From Seminavis robusta (taxonomy: Eukaryota; Bacillariophyta; Bacillariophyceae; Naviculales; Naviculaceae): DNA of 64,000 nt. The translations under genes and the position numbers were made by a program. Under the pieces are notes generated by a model. That model saw only the letters and a program-made list of their open reading frames with translations. It was not told where the DNA came from and made no database searches. The stretch's first letter is position 1; every line of letters starts with the position of its first letter. Of the stretch, positions 31,918-42,580 are shown piece by piece. Location: the NCBI GenBank assembly GCA_903772945.1, contig CAICTM010000089.1, positions 1-64,000 on the forward strand, in the 5' to 3' direction.

Positions 31918-32385
31918 TTAAGCAAAGAACAGTCGAAATTCAGGACTAGGTTCTGAGGGATCAGGGGCAAGAAATTGAGGACCATTACGGGGGGCAAAGG
32001 GTTTGGCTTTGCGGGATCCACGGAGACATAAATGGGTAGCTTTCACAAGGGCAATTGAGATACGGGTCTGCATGAAGAACATCATTTGAGAGTAGGAAAA
32101 TTGAGTTTTGGAGGCAGTAGCAGAAGCAAGGCGTTGTAAGAGAGTCTTGGCTTGAGGGGCAAGCATGCCATCCACTGAAACAACAAAGGGGTGGAAGGAA
32201 GCGCGATTGGACTCGCACGCGTCTTTATATTTGGAAATTTTGTCGCGTTCTTGTTGGGTTAAAACTTTGATGGGATCTTTGTTGCGGTAAAGAGGCACAG
32301 TCCAAATCAGTGACGCGTACGTCAATACAATAGTTTCCATGTTGTCTTGGCAGAGCTCTTGGCAGTCAAGCCTGAGCTTTGTCAA
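31918..32385 (-). mobile_element. LINE 3' fragment (Ambal/RTE-like reverse transcriptase tail)
   Basis: The minus strand encodes the C-terminal region after the reverse transcriptase: YASLIWTVPLYRN, ERDKISKYKDACESNRASFHPFVVSVDGMLAPQA, then QMMFFMQTRISIALVKATHLCLRGSR, and a stop. The FxPFVVSxDG and ATHLCLRGSR motifs are characteristic of diatom LINE open frames. The polymerase core and 5' end are absent, as expected of 5'-truncated retroposition. The surviving frame has no internal stop, so the insertion is fairly recent. Confidence 0.75.
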
Positions 32386-32682
32386 AAAAAGGAAGGTAAC
32401 TTTGACACATGGTACGTACGGAAGCCTTCGCTATCGCGAGTAAAGAACGCCATCGTAGTATGAGAAGGTATCTCAGTGGCTATGATACCGGTACGCTGTA
32501 CCGATATGTGGAGGCTACGAACCCTTCCGTTTCCTTTTGCAACTGGGCAATGCGCAAGACATCAGGAACGGCAACAAGAAACCAAGGAGTTGCAGCAGAT
32601 TTGGGTACAGGTAGAAGAAGCTCACAACAATTCATTGAAACTAAACAAAACACCACGACCCACCACCACCAACAACGCCAAC

Positions 32683-33021
32683 ATGAGCATTCCTGAAACC
32701 ATCTTTGTCCCTCAATCAGGAGTTGATGTCCCTCTTCGAATTCGTAGTAGAACCAGCAAAGGCTCTAGCCGACCACGTTGGAGTGAGGATGCCTCTGAAG
32801 CAAAGGACCGCAACTTACGTAACATTCCTCCAACCCTTCCCGCAAGAGAAAGCCCTCCTCCGACTGTTCCAGGTCGACTTACATCAGAGAGCCGATCTGC
32901 TTCGTTTGATGTCCCCCCAAGGCAACCTAGCCGGCGATGCAAAGAGGCCGAGCCCCCGCAGAAGCCTTGTCGTCGATTCAGCTTGGAACATGTTGCCTTG
33001 AAGCACGCCAAAGCGGCATAG
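32683..33021 (+). CDS. VP/PPRQPSR family member A: small basic disordered protein
   Basis: A 112-residue protein from ATG after ccaccaacaacgccaac. It shares with the proteins at 37945, 39214 and 42581 the start MSIPxxIFVP, an RWSED box (RWS-like, residue about 32), an IPPTLPARES proline motif (about 48), and FDVPPRQPSRRC (about 74-85). The end PQKPCRR...KHAKAA resembles the end of member D (SLEYARAA). It is very Arg/Ser/Pro-rich, has no signal peptide or membrane segment and is predicted disordered. RQPS matches a basophilic kinase site and PPRQPSR could bind an SH3-like domain; both are inference. Function unknown. Confidence 0.65.
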   Translation: MSIPETIFVPQSGVDVPLRIRSRTSKGSSRPRWSEDASEAKDRNLRNIPPTLPARESPPPTVPGRLTSESRSASFDVPPRQPSRRCKEAEPPQKPCRRFSLEHVALKHAKAA

Positions 33022-33556
33022 GGGAAGCCAAGGAACTATACGCATAAACTTTATAACTTCTCTTCCTATGATTATGATGAACCATGCATTTTGCAAGGCA
33101 GTTACTAGCTAATGTACCGGTACCGCATGCAGACTGGCGGACTTCCAAAGCCTTGTGACGATACACTTTAGCACAGTTGTGATAGTCTGCGGCACCTGTC
33201 ATATTCTGCTAGGAGCTTGGGTTGTTTCTACACCTACCCGATATGGGTTGGTTCAGTGTGTCCATGATCTGAGCAATCTTCAAGGACCGCCTATCGTGCG
33301 TCTGAGTGTGGTAAAGCAAAAAGGTCTATATTGGCACCATCCGGTTGTCAAGTCTAACTGACTAGTTTCTGTAGTTGTTTGTTTGCCTTCAATGGAGCTC
33401 GCAGTCAACAAGCGAAGGGATCCTTTAGAAACTTCTGCCAAGGTACAAATAGGAACAATCATCTCTCTCTGAAGAGGCACGGTACCGGAACCGCCTTGAT
33501 CGTTTACATGTTGTCGTCTCAAAACTGCAACTCATATATCGTCCGAATTTGTCGTC
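33022..33556. other. 535-bp spacer between convergent genes
   Basis: 3' regions of family member A and the CLN3 gene. Contains gtaccggtac palindromes near 33116 and 33480. No coding sense. Confidence 0.4.
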
Positions 33557-35038
33557 TCAAACTGGACAAGAAACAACTGCTCCTGGTATATGGTTGGTCC
33601 GATACAGACAGGCTTGAATGAACAATCCAAGCAGATCGGCACAAACAATGCCCATTGACTCTGCCACACTGGTGGCTGCCAATGCAAACTCTCGTTGATC
33701 CACCAATACAAAATCGGCACAGATGCGTTTATAACCGTGAACATACACCCCCCCGCCCAACAAACCCACATAAAAACAACACGGAATGAGAATGGTGTAA
33801 TTGTACCATACATGCTCGGCAGCTACCCATGCAAAGAATACAACATTGAGCGCTTGGAGGGTGGGCATGAGCCACAGAATGGATACGGGTGCTGTGGGTC
33901 CAAATGCTCCAGAAGATCGAGAAACAAATACACCCAACTGGTACATCCAATTGCTGAATTCATAAAACTCATCTCTGGCTTGTTCGCTATCGACAGGAAA
34001 TCCAATGGCAGTCCAGGTGCCTGCCTGTAAGGAATACTCGGCAGCATAAACCACAAAGAGGGGTATTATGTACGGCCACAGTCGCATGGCCACAAACTGA
34101 GCTCGTTCTGTCACTGTCATTTCGTGGACTGGTTTGGGTTCTTGGAGACTATGATTGTTGTTGTTGTGAGAGTCTTCAACAAAGCCGTTGTCAGGAATTT
34201 CAGGCGGCGATTCCAAGGATGGTTCTGTGTCTTGAGGATGGCATTGCATGCCGATTTCATCATCCTTATAGGAACTCGCCTCTGCTGCATTTGAATCCGT
34301 ATCGGCCATTGAGCGGTTCGTTGTTGTGGTAGAGAGTGGCGTTTGATATGTTGTCATTTCCAGTGGCTCTATTTCTTCCGTTGCTGTTATTGTTGTCGGT
34401 GGTGCTTGTGTCAGAAAAGGACGGAGAGATTTCCAAAAGATGCAAATGTACAGGACTGCCAGAGACTGTGCGAGCCACAGAGTCGTTTTCATGGATAATT
34501 GGATCCATTCATTCCAGACAAACTTCCACAAGAATCCAAAGACTCCTGCCAATCCTGTGCCAGAGGAAAATCCAGCAATGCATTTTCCAGAGGCATCACA
34601 TTTACCAGCTGCTGCCAACAAAGATGCTTCTCCCAGACCCGATTGAGCACTCCCCAGGGCTACTCCCAGCAATTGGATAGAAGGTACCACCGACGAGGCC
34701 ACCATGGCAAAACTGCCCACCATGCACCCAAATGCCACCAGCATGCGATGTTCGTAGGAGACGTAGTCAAACCAGTAGGGGGCAGTCAGTTTAATGCACA
34801 TGCTGGGGACGACATTGGCCAAGAACACCAAGGCTGTCCCTCCCTCGCTAATCGTCTTGGCCGAAGCAATCATAATGACATACGAGGAGTTATTGAACAA
34901 ACCCAACAGCCAAAAGGCTACCGCCAGTGACGTTATATTCTGGGCATTATCGGCGGGTTGTTGGCCGAGTGCGGAGGTATCGTCGTGATCATCATTGTCT
35001 CTTTCGATGGGAGCGTAGGTCGACGTTGGAGGGGACAT
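33557..35038 (-). CDS. CLN3/battenin-family lysosomal membrane protein
   Basis: A 493-residue single-exon protein. The ATG at 35038 (MSPPTSTYAPIERD) is used because the longer frame begins with GTG. About eleven hydrophobic helices are visible. Family hallmarks: SLAVAFWLLGLFNNSSYVIM, ANVVPSMCIKLTAPYWFDYV, SGLGEASLL, FSSGTGLAGVFGFLW, FVVYAAEYSLQAGTW, WMYQLGVFVSRSS, YVGLLGGGVYVHG and REFALAATSVAESMGI. A hydrophilic loop of about 110 residues rich in Thr/Asn/Glu separates the two halves, longer than in animals. CLN3 acts in lysosomes or vacuoles and has been linked to export of glycerophosphodiesters and pH homeostasis. Human CLN3 has 438 residues. Confidence 0.93.
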   Translation of the reverse strand: MSPPTSTYAPIERDNDDHDDTSALGQQPADNAQNITSLAVAFWLLGLFNNSSYVIMIASAKTISEGGTALVFLANVVPSMCIKLTAPYWFDYVSYEHRMLVAFGCMVGSFAMVASSVVPSIQLLGVALGSAQSGLGEASLLAAAGKCDASGKCIAGFSSGTGLAGVFGFLWKFVWNEWIQLSMKTTLWLAQSLAVLYICIFWKSLRPFLTQAPPTTITATEEIEPLEMTTYQTPLSTTTTNRSMADTDSNAAEASSYKDDEIGMQCHPQDTEPSLESPPEIPDNGFVEDSHNNNNHSLQEPKPVHEMTVTERAQFVAMRLWPYIIPLFVVYAAEYSLQAGTWTAIGFPVDSEQARDEFYEFSNWMYQLGVFVSRSSGAFGPTAPVSILWLMPTLQALNVVFFAWVAAEHVWYNYTILIPCCFYVGLLGGGVYVHGYKRICADFVLVDQREFALAATSVAESMGIVCADLLGLFIQACLYRTNHIPGAVVSCPV

Positions 35039-36016
35039 TCTTCTCTTTTTCCTTAGTTGCCTGCCGTCCACACCAGCCTACCGTCCAATGTCCTTGGCAG
35101 CAACAGAGTCGCTATCCGCTATACAATGATGTCTTCACCATGAACCTCGAGCACCCGCTCGAACGTTGCTGTCTCGTTCCGTTCGAAGTTCGTCGTCGCT
35201 CACAATAGTAAAGCCTGCACGGCTGTTTAAATCAGATGTCACTCAGAGGCAGCTGCGACAAGCGAGTCCTCCCATGAAAGTGGGTTCCTGAGCCTGTTCC
35301 TGCTACGGTAGCTGGGGACCAAGACGGTAAGTTGGAGAGGAGGGCACCCTGATGCCCTTATTTTCTCATTGACCATGTGCTGTTATACAGATACAGTGTA
35401 AGATATGTTCCAAGAAAGCAGTTTATCCAGTCCGTGTACTCCGGCTTTCTCGATCTGTTCCGCACTTTCGTCACCAAGGAAGTATCTTTGCCTACCGTAC
35501 TAGAAAAACGAGACTAGCTAGCCAAGGAGGAACAGTGATGGGAATGCCAAAAAATAGTGGCAGCTTGGTGTGGTCTACGAGGGCCCCAAACATGAAGACC
35601 CCACCGCCTGATAAGCTCATCAACGAGATAAATATTATACCATAAATGCAAGGAATCATTGTCCTCACCCGGTGGGTGACTTCGTGGCTTCCGTCAAGCC
35701 AACGGAGTGGTCATTGAACTCTACTGGCTAGCTACAATTTGCAATTCGAACGAGAGTATTGAATAAGAATCGAAGCTTGCATCACCTTGGAGAGCACCTC
35801 GTGCGCTACTCGGAGGCAGGCAGACAACGCCCAGGCGAGCAGCCGCCGTCACGCACGTCGAAAAGATACCTACATAGCTACAATAGCTAGCTGTAGAGCT
35901 CCATCTCAATGAAATGCGCTTGAAAGCTTCGAATTACAGGACCACTATCAAATTGTAGTCATGACAATGTGATTATGTCCTCCAAACGGTGCCTCCTATG
36001 CATTGAAGACTCAAGC
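35039..36016. other. 978-bp spacer
   Basis: Promoter side of the CLN3 gene and 3' side of the TenA gene. Several G- and T-rich stretches, no gene seen. Confidence 0.45.
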
Positions 36017-36852
36017 CTACTTTCCTTCAGCAACAATCTTGGGCCATTCCATTCTGGTCTGAGCTTGATCCCAAAACATGTGCTCCAGTTTGCAAGACAT
36101 GACAAAGTGCTTTTCCATCTCCTTGAGCGTCGTCTCGTCAGCTCCCTTGCAGGCTGTATCGACCATGGCAATGTAGTCCTTGACTTCTTTTTCAAAATCT
36201 TCGCCACCGTACATGTCAATCCAGGCGTCATAGCTACCTGGTCTCTTCACACTGAGCATGTCATGAATGGATTGTTAATTAAAAATTGGTACGGTATCAC
36301 AAAACACAATTTAGAGACGAACAATGAAAGTGAGCAATAAACCAACAACAAAGCCATGCCAATAGAATGCTCACTTGCTAGCTAGCTACCTTACCTCGAT
36401 CCAAGTTCTTCTCGAAGTTTCAGCATACACTGACCGACATGCATGTATACCCAAAAGCACGGGAGCAGCACGGCTAGCCCTTCAGCGTGGCATTTCGTGG
36501 CAACAATTCGTTTCATGTACGAGGTGTACAGGAGACAATTAGGCATTTGCTCGGCACCGTCGGCCGATATCTTCCATTCCACGAAAAAGCTGCGGTGCAA
36601 GGATAATTCAGCCTCTTCGGCACCCTTGGCAAAGGAATTCAAACGCTCCGAATCTTGCGCAGAAACACCTTCATTCTTGGCCAATCGTCGCAAGCAATCG
36701 GCAAAGTCCGCCAGATAAAGGGCATCCTGAACCACATAGTATCGAAAGCTCTCGATATCCAGGGTTCCATCCACCATGGCCACCAGGAACGGATGCTTTT
36801 CCGTCACCGCAATGAGGTCGGCTGTCTTGTCCCAGAAGGCTTGGGCTGACAT
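36017..36852 (-). CDS. TenA/THI-4 family thiaminase II (aminopyrimidine salvage)
   Basis: Two exons, 36852-36395 and 36251-36017, with a 143-bp GTAAGG...CAG intron, give 230 residues, the usual TenA length. The ATG at 36852 begins MSAQAFWDKT; upstream codons lack ATG. The all-helical fold is visible with FRYYVVQDALYL (Asp43, Tyr46), NCLLYTSYM (catalytic Cys106 in the TenA-C position, Tyr109/Tyr112), LLPCFWVYMHVG, and CKLEHMFWDQA near the end with the conserved Glu. The enzyme hydrolyses aminopyrimidines such as formylaminopyrimidine or thiamin to hydroxymethylpyrimidine for thiamin salvage. It would let a diatom use thiamin breakdown products. No targeting peptide is obvious. Confidence 0.93.
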
Positions 36853-37218
36853 GGCTGCTTGCTTTTGAAGAATTGGTACATGTACCTTAGTGTTGAGTTG
36901 CTGATGCCACCGTACGATGCCTCTTGGATGCTGCAAATCCAATAACTCCAACGCTTTTACAGTTCGTGCGCTTCAAAATCCAAGGGCCAAGAGCGCCCTC
37001 GAAGATGCGGTGGTGGTGGAGGTGGCAAACGGCAGAGGTGCTTCAAGCGAATTCTAAGCTATTCTAGGGCTGCTGTCGCTCCGGTCCCGGAGCCTCAAGC
37101 ATGTTAAACAGTCAGATGTTCAGACGTGTTCCTGAGGATCTTCAAGTAAATAATGGTTCTTGGGCCATTCTCTCTGTACATGTACCGTGTACCGTACCGG
37201 TATGGCCTTCCGTAATCT
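36853..37218. other. 366-bp spacer
   Basis: Upstream of the TenA gene; contains ggtacatgtacc near 36877 and gtacatgtaccgtg near 37179. No gene. Confidence 0.4.
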
Positions 37219-37592
37219 GGGGGGTGCCTCAAACCAACTCTGTACAGTGTGCCTTATCTTATCCCACCTCCCCTGTATCAATGAAAGTTTTGGTATGATA
37301 TTAACCTGGTTTAGCCACTTTGGACCACATTCCACCACATCCAACCGCCTTCAACCGCCTTCCAACGCTTTCCACCGCTTGTTTTACCGCCTTTTCACCG
37401 CCTGTTCACTGCATTTTCACCGCCTGTTCACCGCCTTTTTACCACCCTTCGGTTGTTACCGCTGTCCAACGCATTGGACCACTCTCCACAACTTCTGCCT
37501 CAAGTTTCTGCAGTTTGGCGATCACACAAAAGCATTATATCCGGTGGTTGGGGAAATAATCAGGTAAATAGAGTTGGTTTGAGGCACCCCCC
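37219..37592. mobile_element. 374-bp MITE with 23-bp perfect terminal inverted repeats
   Basis: The left end, starting ggggggtgcctcaaacc (37219-37241), is the exact reverse complement of the right end (37570-37592). The inside has no coding frame and contains an imperfect minisatellite of accgcctttt/accgcctgtt units at about 37330-37450. Size, TIRs and lack of coding capacity fit a non-autonomous DNA transposon. I could not settle a target-site duplication, so the superfamily is open. Confidence 0.8.
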
Positions 37593-37944
37593 TGAGTCGG
37601 CTGGTCGTTCGCATTTGCTGTCATCCTTAGTGGAGGACAGCCTACTAGCTAGTACCAGTATGCATAGGATTCACGGATTTACCGAAACCGTACATGTATT
37701 ACAGTATTGTAGCAGAAAATTCGCATGTCAAAAGCCAAAAGAAAGATTGATTCAAGATCAATTCGGATCTTTTCTATTCTTGCGGCAGCACGCAGCACCC
37801 ATTCGCAATTGAATTCCTGCGGTAGATCAAAAGAGTTTTTGGACATCCTGCTAAGATCTGAATACCAGGTAGCAGTATCCTCACCCATTCTTTCACCACA
37901 TGGGATCCCATGAAGATTGAACCATCCTTGCTCAAAACAACACC

Positions 37945-38301
37945 ATGAGCATCCCACAATACATCTTTGTCCCTACACCATGGGTCATCCTACAAGAGTC
38001 AGGGGATCTTGCTCCTGCTATTCCTCTTCGAATTCATACTGCACAAGAAGGCTCTGAACTATCTCGATGGAGTGTGGATGGTGCTCGTCACAAGAGTGTC
38101 AATTCATTTGCCCTTCCTCCAACTTATCCAGTTCGACAGAGAGAGAAATCCAAATCAAGCCAACCATCAGATGATGCTCCCTTGAATCCTTCTCCATCGG
38201 AGAGTCATGGTGCTTTATTGGATATCCCTCCAAGGCAAGAACCGAGCAGGAGACACATTGCGGGACGCTCCGAAAACTCGAACCAAAGCAAAAAGAAGTG
38301 A
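37945..38301 (+). CDS. VP/PPRQPSR family member B
   Basis: A 118-residue frame from ATG. It begins MSIPQYIFVPTPW, continues QESGDLAPAIPLRIHT almost as in member D, then SRWSVDG, LPPTYPVRQ and DIPPRQEPSRR. Relative to D and A an extra Glu interrupts PRQ-PSRR. The frame ends SNQSKKK. Beyond 38290 another frame carries FPQEPCHRNA, a stop, then DYTRAA and a stop at 38357, which matches the ends of A and D. The gene has therefore probably lost its original C-terminus by a frame change. It may still be expressed in the shorter form. Function unknown; disordered and basic. Confidence 0.6.
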   Translation: MSIPQYIFVPTPWVILQESGDLAPAIPLRIHTAQEGSELSRWSVDGARHKSVNSFALPPTYPVRQREKSKSSQPSDDAPLNPSPSESHGALLDIPPRQEPSRRHIAGRSENSNQSKKK

Positions 38302-38571
38302 GCTTTCCACAGGAACCTTGTCATCGCAATGCCTGAGACTATACCAGAGCAGCATAGGAGGATACAATGCAACTCCTACAAAACATTCGAATGACGGCGA
38401 TGACGGAGATCGCAAGATTTCCGAGATCGTCATAACTATAACATCAGCCATATCTATACAGCGCAGTATTCTAGCTTGTAGTAGCAGTCAAGTGCGGCTA
38501 ACAATCCTGATTGTCGGACAGACTCTAGCACTCTACCGTCACATATCAAAACAATTGAGAACGACCCTGCT

Positions 38572-38717
38572 CCTTCATTTGACACCCCCCAAGGCAACCA
38601 AACCGGCAGCTCCCCAACTCACGTCCACATGAAAACAAAGATTTCAAGCCTCCACAGAAGCCTAGTCGTCGAGATAGAATGAACAGTGTTTCCTCGGAGT
38701 AAGCCGCGACAGCATAG
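38572..38717 (+). pseudogene. VP/PPRQPSR family fragment C
   Basis: About 145 bp resemble the 3' half of the family. tcatttgacaccccccaagg corresponds to the SFDxPPRQ codons, and K-PPQKPSRRDR followed by a stop and gacagcatag corresponds to the ends of members A and D. The reading frame changes within it and no start region is found. It lies between members B and D, so it is a leftover of a further tandem copy. Confidence 0.55.
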
Positions 38718-39213
38718 ATTCCCTATCCTCGCCGCTCTGGCATCGTGGAACACTAGCTAGAATGGAATGCTGCAACTTGAACTCAGCCAGTGGTGCTCAC
38801 TGTAGATCCTAATGACGCCTTCAAAGTCAGATATTTCTATTCTAGTCTAGCTAGCTAGATATTCTTGCGTACGACGGTACGTACGTGCCTCGTTTCTTCA
38901 GCGGAAAAAATGGTTTTCCGTCTCTGAAGCTCTGAAGTAAAGCCTCTTTATGAAAACGAGAACCATGGCCTCAAACTTGGCCCAACGATTGGTTCCTTTG
39001 CGTCCATATGCATACACGTTCTGTTGTCTTCAGAAATTATTAATAATAAAGTGCCTCCTATAATTCGTTGAAGAAGAACACAACTTCAACCTTTTTCCTG
39101 TAGATGTGAGAACGGAATGAGAACTTTCTGATTGAACCTTTGCCTGCTCTTCTTTCTTCTTCCACAATTTCACAAACTGCGAGGTTAGACTAGACTATTG
39201 CAAAGCATCAACA

Positions 39214-39681
39214 ATGAGCATTCCAAAATACGTCTATGTTCCTACACCATGGTGCATTCCACAAGAGTCAGGAGATCCTGCTCCTGCTATTCCTCTCCGA
39301 ATTCTTACGAACCAAGGCTCGGACCGATGGAGTGACCACGGAGCTGGTCCACAGACCTGCAGTTTGTCCACTCTTCCTCCAACACTTCCAGTTCGACAGA
39401 GTGACCTGGCTGAAGCAAGATATCCACCATCAAATCCTCCTTTGAGACGGCCCAGATACGACAACTGCTTGTCAATGTTGAGTACTGATCAGCATCTGCA
39501 ACCATTGGTCAGCCATGAAGATTCATTTGATGCCCCTCCAAGGCAACCAAGCCGACGATGCATCGGGGACGATTTGACAAGCCAAAAATCCAGTCAAGAG
39601 GCAACCCCATCGCAGAATCCTTCACAGAGTAAATGCCAGCGCAACATCAAACATTCCTTGGAGTACGCTAGAGCAGCATAG
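39214..39681 (+). CDS. VP/PPRQPSR family member D
   Basis: At 155 residues the longest member. It begins MSIPKYVYVPTPW, then QESGDPAPAIPLRILT, SDRWSDHG, LPPTLPVRQSD (about 55), a middle insert absent from the others with LRRPRY, then SFDAPPRQPSRRC (about 105-117) and a Gln/Ser-rich end finishing SLEYARAA. The near identity of its first 30 residues to member B, including third-position similarity, points to recent tandem duplication. Predicted disordered, no signal peptide or membrane helix. Function unknown. Confidence 0.65.
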   Translation: MSIPKYVYVPTPWCIPQESGDPAPAIPLRILTNQGSDRWSDHGAGPQTCSLSTLPPTLPVRQSDLAEARYPPSNPPLRRPRYDNCLSMLSTDQHLQPLVSHEDSFDAPPRQPSRRCIGDDLTSQKSSQEATPSQNPSQSKCQRNIKHSLEYARAA

Positions 39682-42580
39682 ATAACCTTCAAGCCGGACG
39701 AACGGAACACACAACCGCGAGCTAGCACAGCGACAAGCTACATTAAATACTGCATAAACAAAACCACTTGAGTTTCTCTCTCCCTCTCCTCTACCGTGGC
39801 ATGTCAATACTGGTATGAATCGATAGTGTTTTTTTCCTTTTCGCCTCCCTTTCTTGCCGTGCCTGCAGCCATCCATGTTATGTTGAAATTCCCTCTAGCT
39901 AGCCCCAAGTTCGAAATGTCTGTCGCTCGCTCAAGGTTTAGCCAGCCTTGAACCAGGATGCAGCAAATTGCAGGCAGGAACTCGAGAGGATATATTGGGT
40001 CATTGCGAAGTCCTGCTTCAGTTCTTGGGTGGCCAGCTGCATTGCAGTGCATTGGCCAACTGTTTTTGGGATTTTGGTTCACCTTTGCTTTGGCTCGCTG
40101 GGATGCCAGCAACAAGCAAGTTTGCTACATGTAGCTATTAGTAGCAAACGGTTTGGTTTTTCGTCGGTACTGGTACAGTACCATAACAGCACGAACAAGG
40201 TAGGTGATTGATCATGCAGTACCGTCACGTACTCGTACCGTGCACCTGGCGAAATTCGAGTCAAATGTCTTGCTGTAGATTGACCCTCTCCGAGGCGGCA
40301 CATAAAGCGACAGGCGACAGGAGCGCAGGGAATGATTCAATGAGGTCTTTCCCGTCTGTTACAGTAGCAGTCGCTGCTGTTACGTATACCGGTATCGGGG
40401 AGACTTTCGAGAATGATTCAATCTAAAAGCCCTCATCTGCAGTGTTTGTTGGCTGCTTCAAAAGTAAGTTGCGAAAAGTCGCTTCAGCACTCAGTACAAC
40501 TGTCTCCTATTTTAGGATCGAAATCATGCCCAGTGAATGCTTGCTTCTGCCCCTTGAACTTGCTTCTGGCAGGCTTACAATTGATGATCAGCCAGGTATG
40601 CTGTTGGAGTGGTTTGGACTTGGGCGATAGCAGCAAAGAAGCGGCTCTAAACCTGATACAGCCCCGCACAGAGGACTTCGATTGGTGTATGCCATGCATG
40701 CTTATCGGAATGAGATACAAGAGTGGTACCACCTGTCACGGCATGAATGAACTCCTAAGAAATTGTCCACAGCTCCAAGGCTTCGACTCATCATCATCCC
40801 CTGATTGGCGAGAAGAGAGCCATCAACTTGAGCTTCACGGCGTCCATTTGCAGCCCTTTCGGTGCTGAGGTATAGCACATCATCCCCAAAGGATCTTTCT
40901 TCCATCAATAAAATCTGGAGTAGGCGGCAGCTCCAGCACCGGGGATTACTTACGAAGGCACAGAAATCTCCAAGCACCCGACGGATTCATTCACAAGATG
41001 TTCAAGCAAGGCACAGGAGAGATGAACGTTCCACGTAGCAAGAAGCCAACAGAGGAAGCCAACTAATAGGACAAACAGACTGGCCAATTCCTCCCATGGA
41101 GTCCCAGCGTCCCAGCCATGCTATGAAGGGCTCCTTCAGATTGATTGTATATCACGCACGAGCACATTAACCAATTGCATAAATCCGGCCAAGAATCAAT
41201 ACTTGGGAAACCTGTGAAGATTCCAACCTCCATCATTCTCCTTCTGTGTGGTAGCCATGGGGAAACGAGACCTCCAGCCGTTCTGAACATGGTATCTCCA
41301 CCTGCTGCAGAGGTCCGAATTCCAATGTCCCTTTGGCCTTGTCACACGTTCGCTTGCGGCATCAGCCACTCCAAGGGCAAGTACAAAGCCAGCAAGCATG
41401 CGGGGCGAGGGTATGGAATTACTGAGGTCTTAGATCCATGTTGACGTGTATCACTCGTACCGCAGCATGCTAGTTATCCAAAGAACCGAAAGGAACCACT
41501 CGAAACTTGATGTTCTTGTGGCCTCTGAAAACTGTACCAGCGAGAGGTTGGCAGTTCTGACAAGCTGGCTCTTCCTCTTCTCGAAACCCTGCAAGCAACC
41601 CAGGTCCTCCGAAGCCCAAATGTTGCTATCATGCGCAGCCACTGGAGAGAGATCAACACAAGCTCATCACGTCGCTCTCAGAACCTGAATGGCAGAATTG
41701 ATCGTACCAGGAATTCCTTCCTCCACGACTGTCTTCTCCTATTCTCCAACCGAGTCTGAGTTTTACCCGCACGCAGAACCATCAATGGTTTTTGACAGCC
41801 ATCTACAGATCTACAGCATACCGTAGCCAGCCAAGAATGTCTTGATCCTACCTGATCGAATAACCAAGAGGGGGCACTGTCAGCAGTTTAGTTCATTGCA
41901 AAAGAACCAGCTATCCAGCCAAGACAGAGCTGGTGGGCCACGAGCCACGAGTACATGACATTGGAGAGAAAGCTGTAGAGAACCAACTCTGGAAGCTCTC
42001 TGTCAGCGAAAACGTTGCATGAGTTTGAGACTTTGAGTTTTGCCTGCCACAGCTCATCTCACCATAAAGATGCATTCGGAAGGTTGAGAGTTGAGAGAGA
42101 ACATCTGTTGCGAAGCTCGAAAAAGCGATCCAGTCCTTTATGTCTTACGAGCTCTTATGGTGAAAAATGAAAGACCCCAATCGTTCGCAGACAACCAAGA
42201 TAAGAACAAAAGTGCCAAAGCCTGATTCCGTCATCACAAGTGCTTAAAGGGTATGGTCCCCTGGACTGCAGCTTTCCTTCACCACTTCACCATTCGCATT
42301 CGAAGAGATGTGTTTTAAGACTCTTAGTCACCTGTAATCAAAGAATACCTTCTCTGAAACTATCTGGCTCACTGTATAGCAATAGACTGTACCATGGTTT
42401 TTGCAACTACTGTTCTCTGTTCTTTGGCGACCCCATGAAAGACTTCGCTCTGGTTTCTTAGTCCATCACGATTCTACTGTACGTGCAAGCTTGTTGTTGT
42501 GTCGTTATTAATAGTCTCACAATTTCAATTTCTTTGGACCCAACTCAACACAGCTCTCAACACCAACCTTGACATACAAC
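39682..42580. other. 2.9 kb intergenic region
   Basis: Small open frames (for example 40413-40868) lack motifs, and none is called. Minus-strand sequence at about 41200-41650 has broken protein-like stretches of no recognised family. A ataccggtat palindrome lies near 40386. The last 100 bp are the likely promoter of member E. Confidence 0.35.

Noticed and set aside
40413-40868. 151-codon plus-strand frame
   Set aside because: Cys/Ser-rich without motif; no plausible promoter or homologue.
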